NCBI GenBank assembly: GCA_013146195.2 | Contig: CM028378.1 | Coordinates: 83,262,295 to 83,326,294 of the forward strand | Reading direction: 5' to 3' | Length of the DNA: 64,000 bases | Origin: Codonopsis lanceolata | Lineage: Eukaryota; Streptophyta; Magnoliopsida; Asterales; Campanulaceae | In this document: positions 47,345-56,823 of the stretch, in pieces | Position numbering within the stretch: the stretch's first letter is position 1 | Layout of the letters: each line of letters starts with the position of its first letter | Notes under the pieces: model-generated | What the model saw: only the letters and a program-made list of their open reading frames with translations | Database searches by the model: none | Told to the model about the DNA's origin: nothing | Made by a program: the position numbers and the translations under genes

Positions 47345-47444
47345 NNNNNNNNNNNNNNNNNNNNNNNNNNNNNNNNNNNNNNNNNNNNNNNNNNNNNNNN
47401 NNNNNNNNNNNNNNNNNNNNNNNNNNNNNNNNNNNNNNNNNNNN
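47345..47444. other. Assembly gap (100 N)
   Basis: Lies between two facing, near-identical Athila-type elements, a structure that assemblers often fail to resolve. The rest of G2 (RNase H, integrase, 3' LTR) and the 3' side of G3 must be sought here. Confidence 0.99.
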
Positions 47445-48594
47445 AACCGCAGTTGGAGGTGCCAAATAGGTGTTAATGCTTGGGGCCGAAAAATCAACTA
47501 CTATATTCCTAACATTAATGCTGTCAAGCACATCGCCATCCATGCCAATGTTGCCATTGGCGTAGAATTTCTGACAATAGGACTACTTCTGCCCTACCAG
47601 AGAATCTAACAAAGCCCCCACCTACGAGCTTCCATCGATCGATCTGATACCAAAGTCTTCACCTTAAATCCCCTTTCTGCACCAAGGACTGGAGAGTTTG
47701 TTGGTGTATTCTCGATGCTTCGTGAGGACAACGGCGGTGATGTCAAAATTGTGTTCTTCCTCCCGAGCGGGCCTGAGGATGAAGAGCCGGTATTTCTACG
47801 CCCTAAACATTTTGTTTGATATAAAATTTTAAAACTAAAAGTTTAACAATTAAAATTGTGTTTTAAAATTTAAAAATAAAAATTTATTCTAAAGCATGCA
47901 AAAATTATATCTACGTTAAAAATATCTAACACCCTAGCATGCAAATATTTTACGATGAAATTAAAAAGGGTGTTAGGGTTACTTGTTTGCACCTTTAATC
48001 GAGTGAATGCAAAGAGAATGGAGCTTGATCTTTCAATGGCAACAATGAAGTTCTTCCTTCTCTTTCTTCAAAATCTTCAACTTGTGGAGTGCAATGGTGG
48101 ATGAGTGGATGAGGGAGATGAAGAGTTTGAGGGAGAGAGAGAGAGTATCTTGGAGATTAGTGCCGGAATTTGAGGATCTTGCCTTTTACTGAAGAGGCTG
48201 CCGGCCGCTGAAGGAGGGAAGAGAAGCCGGTGAATTTCGAAGAAAAACCCCAGGCTTTTATAAAGGGACCTTGCGGTCGCAGTCGCCACACCTTGCGCCC
48301 GCAAGGTAAAATAAACCGATTCTTTTCGGCATTCCCATGACCGACAAGATGTGATTCATGAGATTCAGATTGCCGGGACCTTATGTCGCAGTCCTCCACA
48401 CCTTGCGTCCGCAAGGTGCGTGACTTCCCCTTCTTGTTTTTCTTTTCAGCTTTTCAACAGTTTGCAGTTTAGCCCTTCCGTTAACTTCCGTTATGTCTTG
48501 GATATTTCCTGTATGCAAAATCTAAACAAAATTCTAAACTAAAAATTATTAGTAACATATAAATACAACACTAAGATGTTTTTCTCCCCCAAAC
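47445..48594. other. Unassigned block between gap and G3
   Basis: The right part (48240-48594, minus) looks like an LTR-type promoter; the left part (47445-47830) has two short open stretches (plus strand, for example GEFVGVFSMLREDNGGDV at about 47690-47745) that I do not recognise; the middle (47830-48000) is A/T-rich with GCATGCAAA twice. A purine-rich tract AAGTTTGGGGGAGAAAA (minus, about 48594-48578) marks the possible 3' end of G3, but what follows is not the G3-type LTR. It could be another element's LTR or a host promoter. Confidence 0.45.
48240..48425 (-). promoter_or_regulatory. Promoter-like core with CCTTGCG inverted repeats
   Basis: TATA box TTTATAAAA at 48264-48256 (minus) directly downstream of two units of ACCTTGCG-type inverted repeats (48268-48418; the best is ACCTTGCGTCCGCAAGGT near 48400-48417). 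Downstream is a CT-rich leader. The order, inverted repeats then TATA, equals that of the G1-G3 LTRs, but outside the motif I see no similarity to them. Confidence 0.55.
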
Positions 48595-48755
48595 TTGAAT
48601 TTTGGCATATTTAATTAGAAATTAAATGTCCAAAATAAAATTTAACGGAGAAAAGCATATTTAAACTAACTAAATAACAAATAACTTTCAAAATAGTGGG
48701 TTGCCTCCCACTTAGCGCCTTTGTTTAACGTCTTTGGCTCGACCAAACTGCAAGC

Positions 48756-49974
48756 CTAATCTCTTGGTGGTTCATTGTCAGCCAAACGGATTAATTCAAT
48801 TGTTCGTTCAACTGACATTGGCTCAAAATATGGCTTGAGTCGGTGTCCATTCACTTTAAACACTTCATTATTTTTGGGGTTTTGTATATCAACAGCCCCA
48901 TGAGGATAAATTCGTACTATTCTAAAAGGACCAGACCATTTGGATTTTAACTTTCCTGGGAATAACCTTAACCTAGAGTTAAACAATAATACTTTCATAC
49001 CTGGATGAAGCATTTTGTTGGCTAATCCCATGTCATGATACTTTTTGGTCTTTTTTATATGTTTTTGCATTCTCATACGAATTAAGTCTATGTTCTTCTA
49101 ACTCATTTAACTGAAACAATCTTTCTTCTCCGGCCAATGTTAAATCTAAATTTAATTCTTTAACTGCCCAATAGGCTTTATGCTCAATTTCAACTGGTAA
49201 ATGGCAAGCTTTGCCATATACCATTCTATATGGACTCATTCCTATGGGTGTCTTAAAAGCAGTTCGGTATGCCCATAAAGCATCCTTGAGTTTAGATTCC
49301 CAATCTTTACGATTAGGCCTAACAGTCTTTTCTAATACTGCTTTTATCTGCCTATTGCTTACTTCTACTTGTCCGGATGTTTGTGGATGATAAGGTGTAG
49401 CTAACTTGTGAGTTACACCATGCTTTCTAAGAACATTATTTAACAACTTATTGGTAAAATGAGTTCCCTGGTCACTTATTATGGCCTTAGGGACTCCATA
49501 TCTAGCAAATAAATCTTCTACAAATTTGACTACTGTTTTTCCATCATTAGTCTTGGTTGCTACTGCTTCTATCCATTTAGAAACATAATCAACTGCTACT
49601 AGAATATATTCGCAATTATTGGACACAGGGAAGGGACCCATAAAATCAATACCCCAAACGTCAAAAATTTCAACTACTAAATTAACATGTAAGGGCATCT
49701 CGTTTCTCTTTCCTATACCACCTGTTCTTTGACATTTGTCGCATGTTCTGTAAAACAGTTCACAATCTCTAAAAACAGTAGGCCAATACAGACCTGATTG
49801 CAAAATTTTACGAGCAGTTTTATTACCACTAAAATGACCACCACAAGAATATCCATGGCAAAATTCCATGATACCTTGTTGGTCTTTTTCTGGAATACAT
49901 CTTCTTATTAAAGAATCAGAACAAATTTTGTATAAATGAGGAGCTTCCCAAAAATAATTTTTAGTTTCCGCCAA
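48756..49974 (-). CDS. Integrase of G3
   Basis: A 313-residue open stretch (49974-49033) continued in another frame for 106 residues (49076-48756) after an indel in a T run near 49055. Zinc finger: His40, His47, Cys78, Cys81 of the open stretch. Catalytic triad: Asp110 in WGIDFMGPF, Asp168 in IISDQGTHF and Glu204 in SGQVEVSNRQ, giving the D,D35E spacing of retroviral-type integrases. The GPY-like part of the C-terminus has WSGPFRIVRIYPHGAVDI. Its N-terminal side joins RNase H; the two are separated by about 40 bases with three altered CTG sites. No chromodomain is present. Confidence 0.88.
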
Positions 49975-50015
49975 AAAATTTCTTTTTCGTAATGATCAAA
50001 ATCCGATTAATGATA

Positions 50016-51704
50016 TCACACATAGTAGTTGACAAAATCAGCATACCAAGGGTCAGAATCTTTAATGGCTAAGAGTTGTTCATCAGGAAAATTGTCATTT
50101 ATGGGGACAGGATCATCAAGAAATTGACGTTCAAGCAAGGGTGAAAATTCTAACCTAGACAAATGGTCAGCTACAACATTCTCGGTTCCCTTTTTATCCT
50201 TGATAGTTATGTCAAATTCTTGTAACAATAACATCCATCTAATTAATCTTGGTTTAGCATCCTTTTTACTTAACAGATATTTTAATGCAGAATGATCAGA
50301 AAAGATTATCACCTTTGATCCTAGCAAATATGATCTAAATTTTTCTAAAGCATATACTACTGCTAAAAATTCCTTTTCAGTAGTGGTATAATTCAATTGA
50401 GCATCATTTAGAGTTCTACTAGCATAATGGATCACATGAGGCTTTCTATCTACCCTTTGTCCTAACACGGCTCCAATTGCAAAATCTGATGCATCACACA
50501 TGATTTCAAAAGGAAGTGACCAATCAGGGCCGGATAAAATTGGGGCAGTAGTTAACTTTTCTTTTAATAAATTAAAAGCTTCTAAACATTCTTTATCAAA
50601 AATAAACTCTGTATCTTTTGCTAGCAAATTACATAGAGGTTTACAGATTTTGGAAAAGTCTTTTATAAATCTTCGATAAAAACCAGCATGGCCAAGAAAA
50701 CTTCGAACTCCTTTAACTGAAGTGGGAGGGGGTAGTTGTGAAATAACTTCAATTTTAGCTTTGTCAACTTCAATGCCTTTATTTGAAACAACATGCCCTA
50801 AGACAATTCCATGTTTTACCATGAAGTGACTTTTCTCCCAACTTAAAGTTAAATTAGTTTCGCAGCATCTTTTTAGGACAGATGTAAGGTTTTCTAAACA
50901 GTGATCAAAAGAATTTCCGAAAACTGAAAAATCATCCATGAAAACTTCTACGCATCTTTCAACTAAATCTGAAAATATAGATATCATGCATCTTTGAAAA
51001 GTAGCTGGTGCATTACACAACCCAAAAGGCATTCTCCTAAAAGCAAAAGTACCAAAGGGACATGTAAAGGTTGTTTTCTCTTGGTCTTCAGGTGCAACAG
51101 GGATCTGATTATATCCAGAAAAACCATCAAGAAAACAATAATATTCATGACCTGCTAATCTTTCAAGAATTTGGTCAATAAATGGTAAAGGAAAGTGGTC
51201 TTTCCTAGTTGCCGCATTTAATTTACGCAAATCGATACACATTCTATAACCAGTTATAGTCCTTGTAGGGACTAATTCATCTTTATCATTTTTAACAACA
51301 GTAATTCCTGACTTCTTAGGAACTACTTGAACAGGACTAACCCATTTACTATCTGATATAGGGTAAATTATACCCGCATCTAAGAGCTTAAGAACTTCTT
51401 TCCTAACAGCTTCTTCCATGTGTGGGTTAAGTCTTCTTTGTCTTTCTCTAGAAGGTTTACTACCTTCTTCTAAATGTATTTTATGCATGCACATAGAGGG
51501 ACTAATTCCTTTTAAGTCAGCTAAGGACCATCCTAAAGCTTCTCTATGTGTCCATAAAACTTTTAACAAACTTGCTTCTTGTTTTTCTGTTAAGTCGGCT
51601 GCTATAATAACAGGCAAAGTGTTACCTTCCCCTAAAAATGCATATTTTAAGTGGGATGGTAATGGCTTTAATTCTTCGACTTTGGGAGAATTAATGGAAG
51701 GCAT
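50016..51704 (-). CDS. Reverse transcriptase and RNase H of G3
   Basis: A 562-residue open stretch of the pol polyprotein (the first Met is probably not the true start). RT: substrate-binding LDGFSGYNQ at 192-200, FMDD catalytic loop at 255-258, then the thumb with SHFMVKHGIVLGHV. RNase H: CDASDFAIGAVL with Asp404, TTEKEFLAVVYAL with Glu at about 443-445, FSDHSALKYL with Asp470. The segment ends before the integrase zinc finger. RT is the same as that of G2 over the shared 270 residues. It would convert genomic RNA into cDNA in the particle. Confidence 0.93.
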   Translation of the reverse strand: MPSINSPKVEELKPLPSHLKYAFLGEGNTLPVIIAADLTEKQEASLLKVLWTHREALGWSLADLKGISPSMCMHKIHLEEGSKPSRERQRRLNPHMEEAVRKEVLKLLDAGIIYPISDSKWVSPVQVVPKKSGITVVKNDKDELVPTRTITGYRMCIDLRKLNAATRKDHFPLPFIDQILERLAGHEYYCFLDGFSGYNQIPVAPEDQEKTTFTCPFGTFAFRRMPFGLCNAPATFQRCMISIFSDLVERCVEVFMDDFSVFGNSFDHCLENLTSVLKRCCETNLTLSWEKSHFMVKHGIVLGHVVSNKGIEVDKAKIEVISQLPPPTSVKGVRSFLGHAGFYRRFIKDFSKICKPLCNLLAKDTEFIFDKECLEAFNLLKEKLTTAPILSGPDWSLPFEIMCDASDFAIGAVLGQRVDRKPHVIHYASRTLNDAQLNYTTTEKEFLAVVYALEKFRSYLLGSKVIIFSDHSALKYLLSKKDAKPRLIRWMLLLQEFDITIKDKKGTENVVADHLSRLEFSPLLERQFLDDPVPINDNFPDEQLLAIKDSDPWYADFVNYYV

Positions 51705-53066
51705 AAATTCATAATTTTCTGCTTTAATTGTTTCTTTTATTTTAGCCTCATTATTCTCTTCTTGCTTTTCTTCCTCAATATCTTTTATCTCAATTTCTTC
51801 AAAGAGAGATTTTAGAATCTCTACTTCATCATCTTTGATTTCATAACTTTCTTCTACTACTTTCTCTGACTCATCAGAATTATTTTCTGATTCTACTTTT
51901 ATTTCTTTACCTTCTATCTTTTTACTAGCTTCTAATTTTTCTCTTTCTAATCTTTCTTCTTCTTCTATTTCTCTTTCAATTTCCTCAATGTCAATTTTAT
52001 GGGAGGATAGGCTATCATCATAGACAATAAATCTATCTCTCTCATAATCTTCCTCTTCTTCAAAAGTTTCGGTTGATAATTTCTCAATCTCATCTATTGA
52101 AAAAAAGCACTCATGTCACTAGGTCTATTCATAGCATCAAACACGTAAATTTCAACTGCTTTCACCTAGGACCGACATTGTGAGTTTACCATTTTTCACA
52201 TTAATCATTGTATTAGCTTATAAATGGTCTCGCTAACAATATTGGGACTTCATTATTAGTGCATATCTTCCTTTCCATCTCTAGAACCACAAAGTCTACT
52301 CGGTATGATTAATTTATCAACCTCGAACTAGGATATCTTCCACTATACCCAAAGGATATTTAACTCGAGCGATCGCCTAATTGTAATTGCATATTAGTGG
52401 GTTTTAGTTCTCCTAAACCTAATTGTTTATAGACCGCAAAAGGCATCAAGTTAATACTTGCTCCTAAATCTAGCATTGCTTTCATCTTTTAGAGCTTCCC
52501 AAGGAGACTTGGATATTAAAGCTACCTGGGTCTTTCAACTTAGGTGGTAATTCGGGTTGTAACAAAACCGACGCTTTAAACAACAATCTTTTCGTTGTTT
52601 TCAAACTTGTGTTTCTTAGAGTGAAGATCTTTGAAAAACTTTGCATAAGCTGGAATATTTTTAATAACATTAAGCAAAGGTAAATTAACATTTACTTTGG
52701 ATAACATATTATAAATTTCCGTGAATTGTTTGTCCATTCGGTTTTTCATAAGTCTTCTTGAACGGAATTGGAGGAACATATGGTGGTGGAGCCACATAAG
52801 GTTCCTCTTCTTCTTGATCTAAATCTTTATCTACTTCAATTGTATTATCTTTATTTTGAATTTCTTTTTCTTTTTCTTGTTCCTTATTTGGAACCTCTAA
52901 CTCTACTTCTTTTTTCTTTTTCTACCTCTTGATTACTTAAATCATTAATCACTTTATCACTATCACTATCTTTTTCAATTTCTTTCTCTATTACTTTTTC
53001 AGAATTTTCTACTGTAGCATGCATATTGGAAGAAGGATCAGGATCACTTACCTCTTCACCTATCAC
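51705..53066 (-). pseudogene. Acidic linker, protease and spacer of G3 (indels)
   Basis: The protease (about 52500-52080) can be traced but not read in one frame: DLGAS at about 52475, the LADRSVKYPLG region at about 52380-52340, and the GRPFM region near 52225. Compared with G2 (45386-45931) the differences in 52086-52400 fall almost only on CTG and CAG, which have become CTCG, CCG or CGC. The spacer (52080-51705) is Glu/Lys-rich as in G2. The linker (53066-52580) contains MKNRMDKQFTEIYN. Possibly an intact gene with consensus errors. Confidence 0.8.
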
Positions 53067-53067
53067 C

Positions 53068-54468
53068 TTACCACTTCGCAGACGGTGATTGACTTAGCTT
53101 GCTCGCTTGACTAGGGAACTTCCCTTCTTCTCTTTTATTTGCTTCAGAACTTTCAATATGTTTCTTCAGATTTTCAATTTCTTCAAGCATGTACTTCATC
53201 AAAGCTGCTTGACCTTTACTAGCTACTTCTTGCTTGGGAACTTCTTCAATTCTCAACTGATTTTGATTTGGCAACTGTGGAGGTTGTGGTGGTTGAGGTT
53301 GGAATTGTTGAGGTTGCAAAGGCTTATTTCCTCCCCAAGAAAAGTTAGGATGATTCCTCCAACCAGGATTATATGTATTTGAATAGGGATCATTCCTTGG
53401 CCTTTGAGGATACATATTCATAGCATTAGCCTGTTCAGAATACATAGCACTTGACGGACAAAAATTAGTAGCATGAGAATATAATCCACATAGAGCACAT
53501 GCTTCTTGAATTTGCCAATTTTCAAATTGAGCTTGTGTATTTGAATTATCTTGCAATTGATATAGGCTCCTATTTTTACCTCTAGCACTTTTCTGTTGGG
53601 AATTAATACTTAGCATCTCAAATAATTCTTCTAGTGCTTCTGGTGTCATTCTATTAATAGAACCACCAGCTGCACTATCAACCATAGTTTGTAAACCTGG
53701 CGAAAGACCATGATAAAATTGAAGCACTAACACATGTTGAGCCAAATTATGATGAGGACACATAATAAGCATATTTTTAAATCTATCCCATGACTCATGG
53801 AATGTTTCACCTGGTTCATTTTGGAATGACATGATTTGTTTTCTATACTCTGTAAGAGATGCATGTTTGTAAAATTTGCTCATAAACAAATCATATAATT
53901 GTGCCCAAGTATAAACACTTTTTGGTGTTAGGTTCATAAACCATCTCTTTGCCAATTCTTTTAATGCACTGGGAAAATATTTCATTTTAATTTGATCTTC
54001 AGTCAACCCTCCTAAAGGAAAAGTACTCATCATGTATTCATATTCTCTTAAGAAACTGACAGGATCTTCATGGGGCATCCCATGAAAAGATGGTATGGCA
54101 TTAAAATAATGTCCTTTTAGCTCAAAATTCCTAACAACATCTGGCAAGACTAGACATGATGTCACCACATTTAATGAAGGTCTACTGAAATCATTAATAG
54201 TTCTTTGATTTACTACTACTTCCATATTTCTTCTTGCATGCTCTTCTTGTCTTTGATTCCTATTGACTGGGTCAACTAGGTTTTCAGGATTACGATTATT
54301 GTTATTATCTTCCATTGTAGGATCAACCAGAGGATCCTCTCGATTCAGTTGGTCTTGATTATCAGGCTCGAAAGCTAGATTTTCAAAATATTTTTGGTAT
54401 CTTTTAACAATATTTATATCTTGATCTAAGTCTACCAATTCAGGATTTAAAGATCTACGACCGTGCAT
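53068..54468 (-). CDS. Gag of G3 (466 residues, intact)
   Basis: Structural protein of the particle. The start ATG at 54468-54466 is the first in frame after the primer site and is conserved in G1 and G2. N-terminal 90 residues are rich in Asn, Asp and Gln; the gag core is at about 110-270 (segments RWFMNLTP, FYKHASLTEY, FHESWDRFKN). The CCHC knuckle is at Cys324, Cys327, His332, Cys337 (CX2CX4HX4C). Then follow a Gln/Pro-rich stretch (about 380-410) and a helical C-terminus. It ends with the stop at 53068. The pol part is in a separate frame after a break, so it is not clear whether gag and pol are normally one frame. Confidence 0.93.
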   Translation of the reverse strand: MHGRRSLNPELVDLDQDINIVKRYQKYFENLAFEPDNQDQLNREDPLVDPTMEDNNNNRNPENLVDPVNRNQRQEEHARRNMEVVVNQRTINDFSRPSLNVVTSCLVLPDVVRNFELKGHYFNAIPSFHGMPHEDPVSFLREYEYMMSTFPLGGLTEDQIKMKYFPSALKELAKRWFMNLTPKSVYTWAQLYDLFMSKFYKHASLTEYRKQIMSFQNEPGETFHESWDRFKNMLIMCPHHNLAQHVLVLQFYHGLSPGLQTMVDSAAGGSINRMTPEALEELFEMLSINSQQKSARGKNRSLYQLQDNSNTQAQFENWQIQEACALCGLYSHATNFCPSSAMYSEQANAMNMYPQRPRNDPYSNTYNPGWRNHPNFSWGGNKPLQPQQFQPQPPQPPQLPNQNQLRIEEVPKQEVASKGQAALMKYMLEEIENLKKHIESSEANKREEGKFPSQASKLSQSPSAKW

Positions 54469-54632
54469 AAAAATAATTTAAAGCAATTTAAAAACAACTA
54501 ACTATTAAAATAAAATAAAATAAAATCTTTTTGTATATTTTTTATTATTTTTATGAAAACTGAAAATTAAACTAAAAACTAAATTAAATTAAAAACTACA
54601 CTACCTACAAACTAACTACGTGAACTAGCTTG

Positions 54633-54650
54633 TCCCCGGCAACGGCGCCA
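54633..54650 (-). promoter_or_regulatory. Primer binding site of G3, tRNA-Asp type
   Basis: TGGCGCCGTTGCCGGGGA on the minus strand, 6 bases inside the LTR; identical to that of G1. Confidence 0.88.
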
Positions 54651-54656
54651 AAAACT

Positions 54657-55923
54657 TGATCGATGTTTTATTTTATCTATTTCCTTGCAAGTGGACAAGA
54701 CTATTATAGAATAGACTCGGAAGCAAGGGTCGAACCCACGAGACAAGTGATCACGAACAAGGCGATTTATAGATAGCAAATTATTAACCTAAGGGGGTTT
54801 TTATGTTTAATTCTACTCTAAATTACTAGTTATAGATGTTTAACTAATTAGACAAGAATAATGATATGAAGATCTTATGGTGAGTGGAAATCTAGGATTA
54901 TGGGTTTCACTTATATCTCCTTTATGTTCAATTCATAATAATGTCATTCAATGTCTTGGGTTCGTTCACTAAAAATAGATATAGTCTGTTGAACAATTGG
55001 TTCAGCCTCCATCCCCGCAAAATTCACCCATTCCATATCCTAAGCACAGAACCTAATCTATGATCTATCGTCACCTAGATCATGTAAGAACCTGGTCCTA
55101 ACTTATCACTCTCGTGCATCGATAGGTCCAATTTATTGTGTTGGTGAGCCAAGATACGACATATGCACTTGGTCATGCAGGTTATCCGCACCTCTAAGCC
55201 TTTATTATTTGCGATTACATTCATTTGTTCAAAGCAAAATAATATAGGGGTTGATAAACAACACAATCAACAAGCATTGAATAGACATATATATATGAAT
55301 CAAAACATAAATTCGATACAAGTTACCTCCCACCTCCTAGATTAGGATGATTTAGTTCATCATAGACGATGAACAAACACATGAAGATGATGGGAGACAT
55401 GATTTGATCTTCAATACTTGAAATTACAAAACCTAACTATGTTATACAATCTAAAACTACCTAAAATCTATGTAAAGAGAGCTTCCACCGCCCTCCTTTT
55501 TAGGCTCGGCATCCGACTTCTATATATACTCGGAGTTGTGATTGGATCGAATGACGTGTGAAAATCCGAAAATCAAGCATTTCGCCTACCTTGCGGTCGC
55601 AGGTGTTGGATACCTTGCGTCCGCAAGGTCTCCATGTGGGTGGCTTTTGATTTCTTTGATTGCTTGGCTTCGAGGACCGACGCCTACCTTGCGGTCGCAG
55701 AGGCACCTGCGTCGCAAGGTGTCCGGTTTGTGCTTTTATTTTTCTTCAATTTTTCTCTTCCTTGTAATTTGCACTTAAAACCCTGGAGTTTCGCGTATTT
55801 TCACAATAATCCTGAAACTTACAAAACTCACCGAAAACATATATTAGTACTCAAAAGACTCGTGAAATAGCATAATTTAAGTCATAGAAGTATATAAAAT
55901 TGACGTATAAAATACATCGATCA
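54657..55923 (-). repeat. 5' LTR of G3 (1267 bp)
   Basis: TGATCGATGT (at 55923) to ACATCGATCA (at 54657). TATA box GTATATATAG at 55529-55520 and the CCTTGCG inverted-repeat cluster at 55589-55720 upstream of it. The five bases after the LTR border are ACGTG. Confidence 0.93.
55589..55720. repeat. CCTTGCG inverted-repeat cluster of the G3 LTR
   Basis: Four elements of the form ACCTTGCG-NN-CGCAAGGT in two units; one (near 55611-55628, ACCTTGCGTCCGCAAGGT) is perfect in both arms, the others have lost one or two bases. Confidence 0.85.
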
Positions 55924-56823
55924 ACGTGCCTTCGCATATCTTATACAACTCCACAGCCCCCTGGCCCTTCTTAACTTGGGGAATTGACGTTATAGGAAAT
56001 ATCCATCCAAAGGGATCTAATGGCAACGAATATGTTTTGGTAGCTTTCGACTATTTTACAAAGTGGGTAGAAGCCTCTTCCTACAAAATACTGAATGCTC
56101 GAAAGGTGTCTGAATTCATCCGGACCAATATCATATACCGATACGGAGTACCTTTCGAAATTATCTCCGACAACGGCACATATTTTGAAGGTGACGTGAA
56201 TCGTATACTTGATGAATTCAAAACTCAAAGGCATAAATCCTCCCTATACCGACCACAAGCGAATGTTGTCGTTGAAGCAGGCAACAAAACACTAGAAATA
56301 TTATTAGAAAAATGGCTAACATGGGAAGAGACTAGCCAAAAAAATTGTCGCTAGCCCTTTGGGGCTATCGTCCTTCAGTTCGCACACCCACTGGGGCTAC
56401 CCCCTATTCTTTAGCCTACGGCATGGAGGCAGTGCTGCCTATTGAAGTTGAGATCCCATCATTAAGAGTGATGATGGAATCACACATATCAGAAATTGAT
56501 TGGGTCAAAGGGCGCTACAAATAATTAGCCCTGACCGACGAAGACGGCTGCTAGCCCTGGAACACACTCGGGCATATCTTAGGCGAATAGCTAGAGCGTT
56601 CAACAAAAAAGTTCAAAGGTCGTGACATCCAAGTCGGAGACCTGGTACTTCGCGAAAAACCCCTAGCTATGTCGACACTAGAAGAAAATGGAAGTCTCCC
56701 TGGATAGGACCATACATTGTCAAAGAGATCTTGTTGGGAGGTGTGGTGTTCCTCACAAATCAGGATGAGGAAGATATTGCTTAGCCCTTCAACCTTGATA
56801 AGCTTAAAAGGTACTATGCGTGA
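55924..56823 (+). pseudogene. Tat-like Ty3/gypsy integrase (C-terminal two thirds)
   Basis: Open from 55926 to 56354: WGIDVIGNI with the first Asp, DYFTKWVEA, IISDNGTYF with the second Asp, and the RPQANVVVEAGNKT segment with the Glu. Then frames change, but the ending typical of the Tat/Ogre branch is visible: VGDLVLRE at about 56633-56655 and PFNLDKLKRYYA before the stop at 56821-56823. The zinc-finger part is missing: the G3 LTR begins immediately to the left. It belongs to an older plus-strand element into which G3 was inserted. Confidence 0.85.

Larger units (their letters stand above)
48595..55923 (-). mobile_element. Athila-type Ty3/gypsy element G3, nearly intact coding part
   Basis: Reading leftwards: 5' LTR, tRNA-Asp primer site, complete gag, acidic linker, protease, spacer, RT-RNase H, integrase, 3' non-coding. 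The three large open reading frames suggest a recent copy. The remaining breaks in pol (at about 50000 and in 52000-52600) lie at positions that look like sequencing errors. No env-like ORF follows integrase, unlike classical Athila. The 3' LTR is not found. G3 was inserted into a Tat-like integrase (55924). Confidence 0.9.

Noticed and set aside
47445..47830. Possible host gene exon
   Set aside because: Two short frames look protein-like but I recognise no family, there are no consistent splice sites, and the gap removes the context; kept only as an unassigned block.
48001..48090. Short plus-strand ORF with a secretion-signal-like start
   Set aside because: Only about 28 codons and antisense to the leader of a promoter-like block; no further support.
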